From positions 93,888-157,887 of the forward strand of contig NZ_SBJH01000095.1 in assembly GCF_004368405.1 (NCBI RefSeq): 64,000 bases of DNA. The letters are read 5' to 3'. This DNA comes from Olivibacter sp. XZL3. Its GTDB lineage: Bacteria; Bacteroidota; Bacteroidia; Sphingobacteriales; Sphingobacteriaceae. This document shows, piece after piece, positions 9,133 to 17,163 of this stretch; positions within the stretch are counted from its first letter, which is position 1; the number at the start of each line of letters is the position of its first letter. The notes under the pieces are model-generated. The model saw nothing but the letters and a program-made list of their open reading frames with translations, made no database searches and had not been told where the DNA came from. The translations under genes were made by a program, and so were the position numbers.

Positions 9133-10437
9133 ATGAATTACCTCGAAGTAATAGATTATCTGTATAGCCGTCTGCCGATGTTTACGCGCGACGGCTCCGC
9201 AGCTTTCAAGAAAGATTTAACCAATATCCGGGCACTTTGTGATGCCTTGAAAAATCCGGAAAGAGCGTTTAAATCCATCCATATAGCGGGCACGAACGGA
9301 AAAGGGAGCAGCTCCCATATGCTGGCAGCGATATTGCAGACTGCCGGATATAAAACCGGCCTTTATACCTCGCCTCATTTATTGGATTTCAGAGAGCGAA
9401 TAAAAATCGACGGCGAGCTGGTGCCGCAGGCCTTTGTAGTCGATTTCGTTAAAACCAACCAAGACTTGATTGAAGCCATACAGCCTTCTTTTTTTGAGGT
9501 GACCGTAGCGATGGCCTTCCGTTATTTTGCCGATGCAGCGGTCGATATCGCCGTCATTGAAACAGGTCTTGGCGGCCGACTGGATTCCACCAATATTATC
9601 GAGCCGGTAATGAGTTTGATCACCAATATCGGTTACGACCATATGAACATGTTGGGGAACAGCTTAACGGAGATCGCCGGAGAAAAAGCCGGCATTATTA
9701 AACGCAAAACCCCAATTGTGGTTAGCGAAAGACAGGAGGCAATCGATTCTATATTTATCAACCGGGCGCAGGAATTAGCCGCTCCGATCGTTTTTGCCAC
9801 CGATCAATGGATCATCGAGGCGTGCTCCATGGAGGCACAGTCTCAACATTTAAAGGCAATACCCAAAGAAACAGGCGCTTTAAAGGCAATTGATATTCAT
9901 TTGGATTTGAGAGGGAGCTATCAGCAGAAGAACCTCCCCGGCGTACTAAGTTCCATTTGTGTATTACAAGAAAACGGCTTCACAATCACCGAGCGTCACC
10001 TGGTTGACAGCTTGGCAAAGGTTCAAGCACTGACCGGTTTAATGGGGCGCTGGCAAACCCTGTCGACACAACCGCTGACGATTTGCGATACGGGCCACAA
10101 TGAAGCCGGCTGGAAAGAAATAATCAAAGATTTGTCCCGTACGCCCCATCGGAAACTACACATCGTACTGGGCGTTATGCGGGATAAAGACATCGAACAT
10201 ATGCTTACCCTGCTTCCCAAAGAAGCAAGTTTCTATTTTTGTAGTCCGGGTTTTCAACGCGCTCTCCCTGCAGTAGAGTTAAAAGTGCAAGCCGTCGGCT
10301 ATGCATTGATTGGGGAAGCTTATGATAGTGTGGAAGACGCGGTTAAGGCTGCTCAAGGCGTCGCATTAAAAGAAGATTTGATTTTCATCGGTGGAAGCAC
10401 TTTTGTGGTGGCCGAAGCCTTGCCCCTTTTTCAATAA
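9133..10437 (+). CDS. folC: Bifunctional folylpolyglutamate synthase/dihydrofolate synthase
   Basis: 434 residues, the normal length for FolC. It adds L-glutamate to dihydropteroate and then further glutamates to tetrahydrofolate, using ATP, in the cytoplasm. The Mur-ligase-type P-loop is seen as HIAGTNGKGSSSHMLAAIL at about 55. Further family motifs are TGLYTSPHLLDFRERI, FEVTVAMAFRYF and ETGLGGRLDSTN, and GEKAGIIK in the centre. It starts 21 bases after the TonB-like gene and probably shares its transcript, although its function is unrelated. A strong hairpin lies just beyond its stop. Confidence 0.95.
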   Translation: MNYLEVIDYLYSRLPMFTRDGSAAFKKDLTNIRALCDALKNPERAFKSIHIAGTNGKGSSSHMLAAILQTAGYKTGLYTSPHLLDFRERIKIDGELVPQAFVVDFVKTNQDLIEAIQPSFFEVTVAMAFRYFADAAVDIAVIETGLGGRLDSTNIIEPVMSLITNIGYDHMNMLGNSLTEIAGEKAGIIKRKTPIVVSERQEAIDSIFINRAQELAAPIVFATDQWIIEACSMEAQSQHLKAIPKETGALKAIDIHLDLRGSYQQKNLPGVLSSICVLQENGFTITERHLVDSLAKVQALTGLMGRWQTLSTQPLTICDTGHNEAGWKEIIKDLSRTPHRKLHIVLGVMRDKDIEHMLTLLPKEASFYFCSPGFQRALPAVELKVQAVGYALIGEAYDSVEDAVKAAQGVALKEDLIFIGGSTFVVAEALPLFQ

Positions 10438-10460
10438 TCTGGTCTATAGCAATGGTAAAA

Positions 10461-10494
10461 GGGCTTGTCTAAAACATGATCTTTAGACAAGCCC
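10461..10494 (-). terminator. 13-bp perfect hairpin between convergent genes
   Basis: GGGCTTGTCTAAA pairs perfectly with TTTAGACAAGCCC across an 8-base loop. On the minus strand the stem is followed by TTTT, so it best serves as terminator of the GH92 gene. It may also stop folC transcripts despite lacking a T-run on that strand. Confidence 0.8.
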
Positions 10495-10508
10495 GATAAT
10501 GTACTAGC

Positions 10509-12797
10509 TTATTGCTCTCTTGAGAGCGAATACGGCAAATCTGCATCCAACACGCCGCGCGATTTATTCGGTTGACTTCCCATGTCAAAATCAATCGTTG
10601 CTCCTTGTATTAACGCTTCATGCGAGAAGAAATTCCGCGTATACGAGTTACCATTCAACCGTAGGTTGTCGATGTACCTGTTATCCACGCTATTATTCGG
10701 CGCGTTTAATATAATCTCTTTTCCACTAGCCAATTTAATCTTAGCCTGTTTAAATAAAGGCGCTCCTATAACATACTGATCGGTAGCCGGTGCCACGGGG
10801 TAGAAGCCAAGGGCTGAAAACACATACCAAGCCGATGTCTGGCCATTATCTTCATCACCGCAATATCCATCCGGCGTAGGCAAATACATTCTATTCATGG
10901 TCTCACGAACCCAATATTGCGCTTTCCAAGGCTCATTTGCATAGTTATACAAGTAAATCATATGCTGAATAGGTTGATTTCCATGCGCATATTGCCCCAT
11001 ATTGGCAATCTGCATTTCGCGAATTTCATGAATAACTTGTCCGTAATAACTATCGTCGTAAATAGGCGGCAAAGTAAAGACCGAGTCGAGCTTATTCGCG
11101 AATGCCTTTTTGCCTCCCATCAGGTCAATCAGTCCCTGTATATCATGAAACACCGACCATGAGTAATGCCAGCTATTTCCTTCTGTAAAGGCGTCGCCCC
11201 ACTTGAAGGGATTAAAAGGTTTCTGGAAATTACCGTCTTGATTTTTCCCGCGCATCAATCCCGTTTCCGGATCAAATAACTTCTTATAGTTTAAACTTCT
11301 CTTTCTATAAAGTTCAACTTCCTTTTTAGGCTTATTCAATTTTTTCGCCAGCTGGTAAATGGCAAAATCGTCATAAGCATATTCCAGGGTCCGTGCCGCA
11401 TTTTCATTGATATCTACATCATAAGGCACATAGCCGAGCTTGTTGTAAAACTCAGCACCGGCCCGTCCAACGGCGGTCAGCGGTCCTGCATTATTTGCAC
11501 CGTGTAACAAAGCCTCATATAGGGTTTCGATATCGTACCCCCGTAGTCCCTTAATATAGGCGTCTGCCACTACAGATGCAGAGTTATTGCCCACCATCAC
11601 ATTTCTGAGACCGGGGCTGGCCCACTCTGGAAGCCAACCACTTTCCTTGTAGGCGTTTACCAATCCTTCCTGCATCTTCGTATTCATTTCGGGATAAACA
11701 AGGTTCAGGAACGGGAATAAGCACCGGAAAGTGTCCCAAAATCCAGTATCAGTAAACATATGGCCCGGAAGTACTTTTCCATTATAGGGGCTATAGTGAA
11801 CAACGTTTCCATTTGCATCGTATTCAAAAAACATGCGGGGAAATAAGAGTGTACGATACAGATTGGAATAAAAGGTACGTACTTGATCGATGCTGCCCCC
11901 GCCTACTTCTACCCTACTCAGTGCTTTGTTCCAGATGGCTTTACCTTCTTCTTTTAACGTTTCGAAACTCTTGTTTCCGATTTCCTTCAGGTTTAACGCA
12001 GCCTGTTCATGACTAATAAACGACGAAGCGATCTTGACGTTCACTTGTTCACCCGCCTTATCGGTTTTAAAATGGATCATTGCACCAGCGTGCTCTCCCT
12101 TCAATTCCACATCGTCCGGTTGAAGCTTATCTCCATCAAATACGGCAACATCATCAAAGGGCCTATCAAATTCCATCACAAAATAATTCTTGAAATTCTC
12201 CGGAACGCCACCGCTATTTTTGGTAGAATAACCGATAATCTTATTTTCATTAGGAATCACTTTAACATAGGATCCCTTATCAAAAGCGTCGATGACGACA
12301 TATGCGCTGTCGGTTTTTGGGAAAGTCATTCGAAAGCGCGCCGCTCTTTCCGTAGGGACAATTTCTGTGGTTACATCATGATCGGCTAAGTAGACACTGT
12401 AATAATAAGGGGTAGCCACTTCTGCCTTATGCGAAAACCAACTGGCTCTATCATCTTCGTTAAATCGGGCAGCTCCGGTAACAGGCATAATGGCAAATTG
12501 CCCGTAGTCGTTCATCCATGGCGATGGCTGATGCGTTTGTTTAAAGCCTCGTATTTTATCCGCATCGTATGTATACATCCAACCGTCGCCCATTTTTCCC
12601 GTTTGGGGCGACCAAAAATTCATGCCCCAAGGGAGAGCAATGGCAGGATATGTATTGCCGGTAGATAAACTGTGTTTAGACAAGGTACCTACCAGTGTGC
12701 TTACATAATCAACCGGACTCGAAACTGTCTTTACTTCCTGCGCCCAAAGGCCGAAAGTAAACATAAGCATAGAAAATAAAGGGATAAAGCGTTTCAT
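10509..12797 (-). CDS. GH92 family glycosidase (alpha-1,2-mannosidase-like)
   Basis: 762 residues, the usual length of GH92 exo-alpha-mannosidases, which are calcium-dependent and trim mannose from N-glycans and yeast mannan. A signal peptide (FIPLFSMLMFTFGLWAQ) sends it to the periplasm or outer membrane. Hallmarks are GNTYPAIALPWGMNFWSP near the start, FTEGNSWHYSWSVFHD and QYAHGNQPIQHMIYLY in the catalytic half, and GDEDNGQTSAWYVFSALGFYP near the end. No SusC/SusD pair accompanies it, so it does not form a classic polysaccharide utilisation locus here. A gene for an outer-membrane barrel lies upstream in the same direction, 190 bases away. The linkage specificity cannot be read from sequence. 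Confidence 0.93.
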   Translation of the reverse strand: MKRFIPLFSMLMFTFGLWAQEVKTVSSPVDYVSTLVGTLSKHSLSTGNTYPAIALPWGMNFWSPQTGKMGDGWMYTYDADKIRGFKQTHQPSPWMNDYGQFAIMPVTGAARFNEDDRASWFSHKAEVATPYYYSVYLADHDVTTEIVPTERAARFRMTFPKTDSAYVVIDAFDKGSYVKVIPNENKIIGYSTKNSGGVPENFKNYFVMEFDRPFDDVAVFDGDKLQPDDVELKGEHAGAMIHFKTDKAGEQVNVKIASSFISHEQAALNLKEIGNKSFETLKEEGKAIWNKALSRVEVGGGSIDQVRTFYSNLYRTLLFPRMFFEYDANGNVVHYSPYNGKVLPGHMFTDTGFWDTFRCLFPFLNLVYPEMNTKMQEGLVNAYKESGWLPEWASPGLRNVMVGNNSASVVADAYIKGLRGYDIETLYEALLHGANNAGPLTAVGRAGAEFYNKLGYVPYDVDINENAARTLEYAYDDFAIYQLAKKLNKPKKEVELYRKRSLNYKKLFDPETGLMRGKNQDGNFQKPFNPFKWGDAFTEGNSWHYSWSVFHDIQGLIDLMGGKKAFANKLDSVFTLPPIYDDSYYGQVIHEIREMQIANMGQYAHGNQPIQHMIYLYNYANEPWKAQYWVRETMNRMYLPTPDGYCGDEDNGQTSAWYVFSALGFYPVAPATDQYVIGAPLFKQAKIKLASGKEIILNAPNNSVDNRYIDNLRLNGNSYTRNFFSHEALIQGATIDFDMGSQPNKSRGVLDADLPYSLSREQ

Positions 12798-12949
12798 TAG
12801 ATTTGTGATTTTGCTTGATTCAATATAGTGCTGACTTGGTTAATTTGAGGATTTTTTCCTCATGGGGCTAATATATGTAAAATAATTTATATAGCTAAAA
12901 CGTTAAAGCTGAAATTGGTTTCTTCCTTGTTCCGTACTGGTGTAGTGCA

Positions 12950-12963
12950 ACCGCCTAGGCGGT
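12950..12963. promoter_or_regulatory. 14-bp perfect palindrome upstream of the GH92 gene
   Basis: ACCGCCTAGGCGGT is a perfect GC-rich palindrome in an AT-rich gap between two minus-strand genes. There is no adjoining T-run, so it is not a typical terminator. It could be an operator for the GH92 gene or an RNA-processing stem; no regulator gene lies next to it. Confidence 0.35.
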
Positions 12964-12987
12964 GACGGTTGGGCTTAGCGGCCACGA

Positions 12988-15717
12988 TCAGATTTCAGAA
13001 GGGAATTTTTGTAGTCGGATATTAAGGGATACCAAGAAGTAGCGAGCAAGGCGATTGTTCTGCATATCCATAATGCTATTACCTATAATTTCGCGCCGCA
13101 CACCCCTGTTCTTGTTAAAAAGATCAAAGCCTTGGAATCTAATTGCCAACATATCGTTTTGCAGAAAGGACTTTTCTATATAGACATTTAACAAGGTTGG
13201 ATTTACATTGATAGAGCTGCTATATCCCGAATTGAAATTTTGTGAAAAATCGGCACTGACGACCCAGTTGTCCGGCAGATAGCCCTTTCCGCCAAAACCC
13301 AGACTAAAGGTATTCGCTCCGGCATCCATAAAAGACGGAATGTTATACTTTATCTTATTAAGCGTATAACTGCTTCGTAAATCTGCTTCGACTAAATCCT
13401 CGATTTGGAAGTTGACCTGTAAATTTTGTGAGAAGATCATATTTTTCGCGACGTTCCTTACATTATTGATGTAGGCTAAATTATTCGCATAGTCCATCGA
13501 GCCATTTAGGTTCAGTGTCAGCACTTTTCCTGCCAGGGGAGCGCTGTAATGATAAAAGCCCCGCAGATCGTAATAACCATTGGCATTCAAAAATTCGGTT
13601 TCCTGTATGGTGCTGTTCAGTGAACTTACCCGATTGGTTACCACCTTATCCTGTATATGCGTAAACGAAAAATTGGTAAAAAGCGAACTCCCGTTTTGTA
13701 TGTTAAAACTTCTATACTGGAGGCTGACGGTGTTCATAAACTCCGGTTTCAAATTTGCATTTCCTACGACGATATATTGTGGATTGGAGACGTCCCTCAC
13801 GGGTTGAATCTGGGTGAACGCCGGTTGATTATTTTGACCTCTATAATTTAAGGAAAGGTTACTGCTTTTATTAATCGTATATTGAAAACGGGCACTGGGA
13901 ACGAAATTCAAATTATTTATATGGGTAATCACATCCCTCGAGGGTGTTTTGCCATCCAACTTGGTAGGTTGCAGGGCAAAACCCACTGTATATTTAAATC
14001 GTTCTAAACTTCCTTGATAGTTGACCCCAAATTGATGTGTTTGAAAGAGGTAGTCATAGTCAATGCTCAAGGAATCCACCAGAGATTCCCTGGATCGGAT
14101 AGAATCGATGTCAAACGTGTTTCTAGCATTGGCTATAGAGTTGGATTCGTATTGGTAGTTGAGTTCCAAATAGCTCCGTTTCGTTACCGGCTCGGTATAA
14201 GAGATGCCCAACAAGGCACTGCGATTGTAGCTGAAATTATCCAGTCGCTGTTTAAACTGTTGGTAACCTACCTCCGGGTCGCTATACGCGGAGTCGATAC
14301 TCATAGAGAAATCATCTGCCAGATCCTTTCTAGTCCGCTTATAGTATTCCATTTTTGCCGTTACACTTAAATTCCTTCCTCTTGTCGGAAAGCGATGATT
14401 ATAAAAAAGGTCCAAATCAAAGTTCGGATCATTATGGGTTCCGGAGGTGTTATAATGTCTGTCGGTAAACACCCTGTTATCCGTAATTGCACTGCGGCTC
14501 TCACTTAGCAAGTCATTCGTATTATAGGAAGCAGTGGGCGTAATTTTCAAGTAATTCGCTGAATCTATATTGGCTTCAACCGTCCAGGTAAGCTTATGTT
14601 TCGTATTATTGGAAAGCGATCGAACTTCGTCGAGTGAGTTAATAAGTCGATTCTGATAAACACTGGTCAGTCTCGTTGTTCCGATCGTCTCATTTTTACG
14701 TTTTGTAAAGGTATACCCACCGTAGACAGACACACCCTTTGCAACCTCGTCGCGGTAATTAAAGCCAATAGAGTTTGTACTATTAATACCGTCTCCTCCA
14801 TCGATCATGCTACTCAAGTCGCCTCCATTCCTGCTTCCGGCACCGCTGAGATCGCCAAAGCTGAACAAGCTTGTGTTGGTGTTATTGCTTGACCCTAAAA
14901 TAGAGACCTGCTTATTTCCTTTAAACTTGTTCGCAGAAAAACTACCAATATACCGGCCGTGCACTTCATCATTCACATCCGTACCACCTCCCGCCGTCAC
15001 CTGGCCGAAGGTTCCAAAGTTCCTATCCTCCTTAATGGTTACATTGAGCACCTTTTCGGGTTCGGTATTTCTAATGCCTGTGATATTCGCTTGATCTCCG
15101 TAATCGTCTATTATCTGAACATTTTCCACAATTTCGGCGGGCAAATTACGCGTTGCGGTAAGCACATCGCCGTCGAAAAAGTCCTTTCCATTTACCTTAA
15201 CCCTCGTTACGCGTTGTCCCTGCGCGTCAATATTCCCATGCCTGTCTACCAGTAGGCCGGGCATTTGCTTAATCATATCCTCTAGCAGGGCGTTCTTACG
15301 CGCAGCATAGGCCTTTGCATTATATTGAATAGTATCTTGTTTAATTACGACGGGAACCACTCCATAAACTGCAATTTCCTGGAGTTCATGCGGCTGTTCC
15401 TTCAAATTTACCGTTACAAGTTCGGTAATAGGAAGTAATACATTGGAAGTATAATGCCTTTCATATAATTGAAAGCCGATTAAACTGAAAGCTAACTTAA
15501 AGTCATTTGCAGCGACTTTGTTAAAAATAAAACGGCCATGTTCATTGGTACTCACCATCATGGTGTCGTTTTTTGCGTAGAGCCTAACCGTCACGCCGAC
15601 AAGGGGTCTACCGGTAGAATCCTGCACCACACCGCGCACCTCTCTTGTCTGAATCTGCCCCTTTGCACTTATAACAAAAGAAAAAATGACGATTATGCAA
15701 AAAAAAGCCCGCTGCAT
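12988..15717 (-). CDS. Outer-membrane beta-barrel protein with carboxypeptidase-regulatory-like N-domain
   Basis: 909 residues. A signal peptide (AFFCIIVIFSFVISAKG) is followed by a carboxypeptidase-regulatory-like beta-sandwich (about 25-110, REVRGVVQDSTGRPLVGVTV). Next is a TonB-receptor plug-like segment (about 120-235) containing KNALLEDMIKQMPGLLVD and RVKVNGKDFFDGD. The remainder is a large barrel of the OMP_b-brl_3 type, with strand-turn alternation and NANLKPEF. This family is widespread in Bacteroidota; substrates are mostly unknown. It lacks a SusD partner. The gene downstream on the same strand is the GH92 glycosidase, so glycan uptake or export is one guess. Otherwise it may serve peptides or metal complexes. 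Confidence 0.88.
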   Translation of the reverse strand: MQRAFFCIIVIFSFVISAKGQIQTREVRGVVQDSTGRPLVGVTVRLYAKNDTMMVSTNEHGRFIFNKVAANDFKLAFSLIGFQLYERHYTSNVLLPITELVTVNLKEQPHELQEIAVYGVVPVVIKQDTIQYNAKAYAARKNALLEDMIKQMPGLLVDRHGNIDAQGQRVTRVKVNGKDFFDGDVLTATRNLPAEIVENVQIIDDYGDQANITGIRNTEPEKVLNVTIKEDRNFGTFGQVTAGGGTDVNDEVHGRYIGSFSANKFKGNKQVSILGSSNNTNTSLFSFGDLSGAGSRNGGDLSSMIDGGDGINSTNSIGFNYRDEVAKGVSVYGGYTFTKRKNETIGTTRLTSVYQNRLINSLDEVRSLSNNTKHKLTWTVEANIDSANYLKITPTASYNTNDLLSESRSAITDNRVFTDRHYNTSGTHNDPNFDLDLFYNHRFPTRGRNLSVTAKMEYYKRTRKDLADDFSMSIDSAYSDPEVGYQQFKQRLDNFSYNRSALLGISYTEPVTKRSYLELNYQYESNSIANARNTFDIDSIRSRESLVDSLSIDYDYLFQTHQFGVNYQGSLERFKYTVGFALQPTKLDGKTPSRDVITHINNLNFVPSARFQYTINKSSNLSLNYRGQNNQPAFTQIQPVRDVSNPQYIVVGNANLKPEFMNTVSLQYRSFNIQNGSSLFTNFSFTHIQDKVVTNRVSSLNSTIQETEFLNANGYYDLRGFYHYSAPLAGKVLTLNLNGSMDYANNLAYINNVRNVAKNMIFSQNLQVNFQIEDLVEADLRSSYTLNKIKYNIPSFMDAGANTFSLGFGGKGYLPDNWVVSADFSQNFNSGYSSSINVNPTLLNVYIEKSFLQNDMLAIRFQGFDLFNKNRGVRREIIGNSIMDMQNNRLARYFLVSLNIRLQKFPSEI

Positions 15718-15838
15718 ATAATACTTAATCCTACCGATGCTTTAATAGTAACGAGAAATAACTTTAAATCTTATGAACACCCTAATATAGCTGAATTAAT
15801 GTTTATTTCATTGGATTATTTTTTTTATGCAGATCGCT

Positions 15839-15911
15839 AGTGGGAAGTAGGGAGTTGTAGCGGGAACAGTTAATAGTTAGTAGGTAATAGTCCGTTGGGA
15901 GTCGTAGTTAC
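15839..15911 (+). repeat. Degenerate 7-bp tandem repeat tract
   Basis: A G/T/A-rich tract with an approximate 7-base rhythm (units such as AGTAGGG, TAGTTAG, TAGGTAA). It contains GTAGGGAGT at 15847-15855, a 9-mer also found in the tracts near 34.1 and 38.7 kb. It lies between the promoter side of the barrel gene and the ferritin terminator. The remainder of this 250-base gap shows no gene. Confidence 0.5.
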
Positions 15912-15915
15912 AATC

Positions 15916-15952
15916 AAAAAGAGCCACTAGTTTATCACTAATGGCTCTTTTT
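15916..15952 (-). terminator. Terminator of the ferritin gene
   Basis: AAAAAGAGCCA pairs with TGGCTCTTTTT, with one mismatch and a further 4-bp inner stem around a 5-base loop. T-runs exist on both strands, so it can act in both directions; it sits 19 bases beyond the ferritin stop codon. Confidence 0.85.
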
Positions 15953-15970
15953 TTGTTTGAAACGCAGCAC

Positions 15971-16498
15971 TTATTCCGCGTTATACGTCACCTTCGGTAC
16001 ATGTTTGTCAATTTCCCAACGACCGGTACCTTCCTCACCAATTACATCAAACATTTCCAAGATTCTCCTTGCTACATATTCTTCCTCAATCTGTTCTGCT
16101 AAGAACCACTGAATAAATTGAAAAGTAACAAAATCTTTTACTTTGAAACATTTTTCTGCTATTGTATTAAACTGAGCCGTTACATGCATCTCTTGTTCTA
16201 ATGCCAACTCAAATACACTTCTGAACGATTCAAAATCTTTCGGTACGTTCACAATCTCAGGTGAAATCGCTTTTCCACCGCGATCGTTGATATAATTAAA
16301 CAGCTTCAGCATGTGGTGTCTTTCCTCATCGGCCTGTTTAGCGAAATAGCCGGCGCTGAAATCAAAACCCTGATCATCGCACCAAGAAGACATCGCTAAA
16401 TAAATAGCAGAGGAGTGTGCTTCCACTTTTACCTGTTCGTTTAATATGTTTTCTATTTCTTCATTTAACGAAGTTTTTAATCGCAATAGGTCTTTCAT
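15971..16498 (-). CDS. ftnA: Ferritin (non-heme iron-storage protein)
   Basis: 175 residues from MKDLLRLKTSLNEEIE, the normal FtnA length; an in-frame extension up to 16537 lacks family similarity and overlaps the promoter region, so it is rejected. It oxidises ferrous iron at a diiron ferroxidase centre and stores it as a mineral in a 24-subunit shell. The helix-bundle residues appear in order: EAHSSAIYLAMSSW, DEERHHMLKLFNYI, ALEQEMHVTAQF and FLAEQIEEEYVARRI. A good -7 box lies about 50 bases before the start and a terminator directly after the stop, so it is monocistronic. The unusual point is only the C-terminal tail EGTGRWEIDKHVPKV. Confidence 0.94.
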   Translation of the reverse strand: MKDLLRLKTSLNEEIENILNEQVKVEAHSSAIYLAMSSWCDDQGFDFSAGYFAKQADEERHHMLKLFNYINDRGGKAISPEIVNVPKDFESFRSVFELALEQEMHVTAQFNTIAEKCFKVKDFVTFQFIQWFLAEQIEEEYVARRILEMFDVIGEEGTGRWEIDKHVPKVTYNAE

Positions 16499-16548
16499 AC
16501 TCAAATAATTAATAACCAATGGAGCCGTCGGCGCCATTCAATCTTTAA

Positions 16549-16556
16549 CAAAGATA
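16549..16556 (-). promoter_or_regulatory. -7 promoter box of the ferritin gene
   Basis: On the minus strand this reads TATCTTTG, a perfect match to TAnnTTTG. No clear TTTG is visible at -33. It predicts a leader of roughly 45 bases before the ferritin ATG. Confidence 0.55.
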
Positions 16557-16724
16557 ACAGAATTAACACTTAAGTTACTTAAAATAAAATCAATACGTAT
16601 TCAGTCTAAATTACTGACCCTATCTCAGGAGGCGAAAGGAACGTATGTATTGGCAGGGATCTGGTTTATAACCACCTTTCGGCAGCTGAAGGTGCCGACA
16701 TCGGAAATAGTCGTTTTGCCAATA

Positions 16725-17096
16725 TTAGCAGCTTAGCAGGGAGGACACCTTTAAGCAATCCTTAATCACGCCCGGCAATTCCATCATAAACTTCGCACCT
16801 TGCAGCAGCTCCTTTAATCGCAGCACTTCGGTTACAGTAAGTACAAAACAACGTTGCGATCGAAAAGGCATTAAGATTGTTAAATCAGCGCTCGATGCCG
16901 GCGCATACAGCAATTCATCTACCGCTATATCGGCCACCTGCTTTCTAAAGTTCAAAAAATCGGCCACCTTAAAGGGGGTACAGTCGCCTGCAAATTCCAG
17001 CCAATAACAATTTTTATTGCTGCATTGCAATACCGCACCATGTTCTGTTCTATAAATCTCTTCTAAACTTGCAAGACCACAAAGCATATTCCGCAA
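16725..17096 (-). CDS. Small uncharacterised protein with Cys pairs
   Basis: 123 residues, no signal peptide and no membrane segment. I do not recognise its function with certainty; it resembles small Bacteroidota-specific DUF families (possibly DUF6686). The N-terminal half contains GAVLQCSNKNCYWLEFAG, where a CxxxxC pair could bind metal or simply sit in a beta hairpin. The C-terminal half contains alpha-helical runs (VTEVLRLKELLQGAKFMMEL). It ends SSLLSC. It lies between ferritin and the UbiD-type gene, all on the minus strand, with gaps of more than 60 bases on each side. An association with iron cannot be concluded from position alone. Confidence 0.7.
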   Translation of the reverse strand: MRNMLCGLASLEEIYRTEHGAVLQCSNKNCYWLEFAGDCTPFKVADFLNFRKQVADIAVDELLYAPASSADLTILMPFRSQRCFVLTVTEVLRLKELLQGAKFMMELPGVIKDCLKVSSLLSC

Positions 17097-17163
17097 ACAT
17101 TTTTATTTACCCATGCGAATATAGGGATTATGTATAATCAGTCCAAATTAATGGATATAAATT

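Noticed and set aside
16499..16537. N-terminal extension of ferritin
   Set aside because: Only 13 extra residues that do not align with ferritins and lie in the leader following the -7 box.
16621..16724. Weak hairpin between the ferritin and small-protein genes
   Set aside because: Only about 6 bp with a 10-base loop and no T-run; below what I can support as a terminator.
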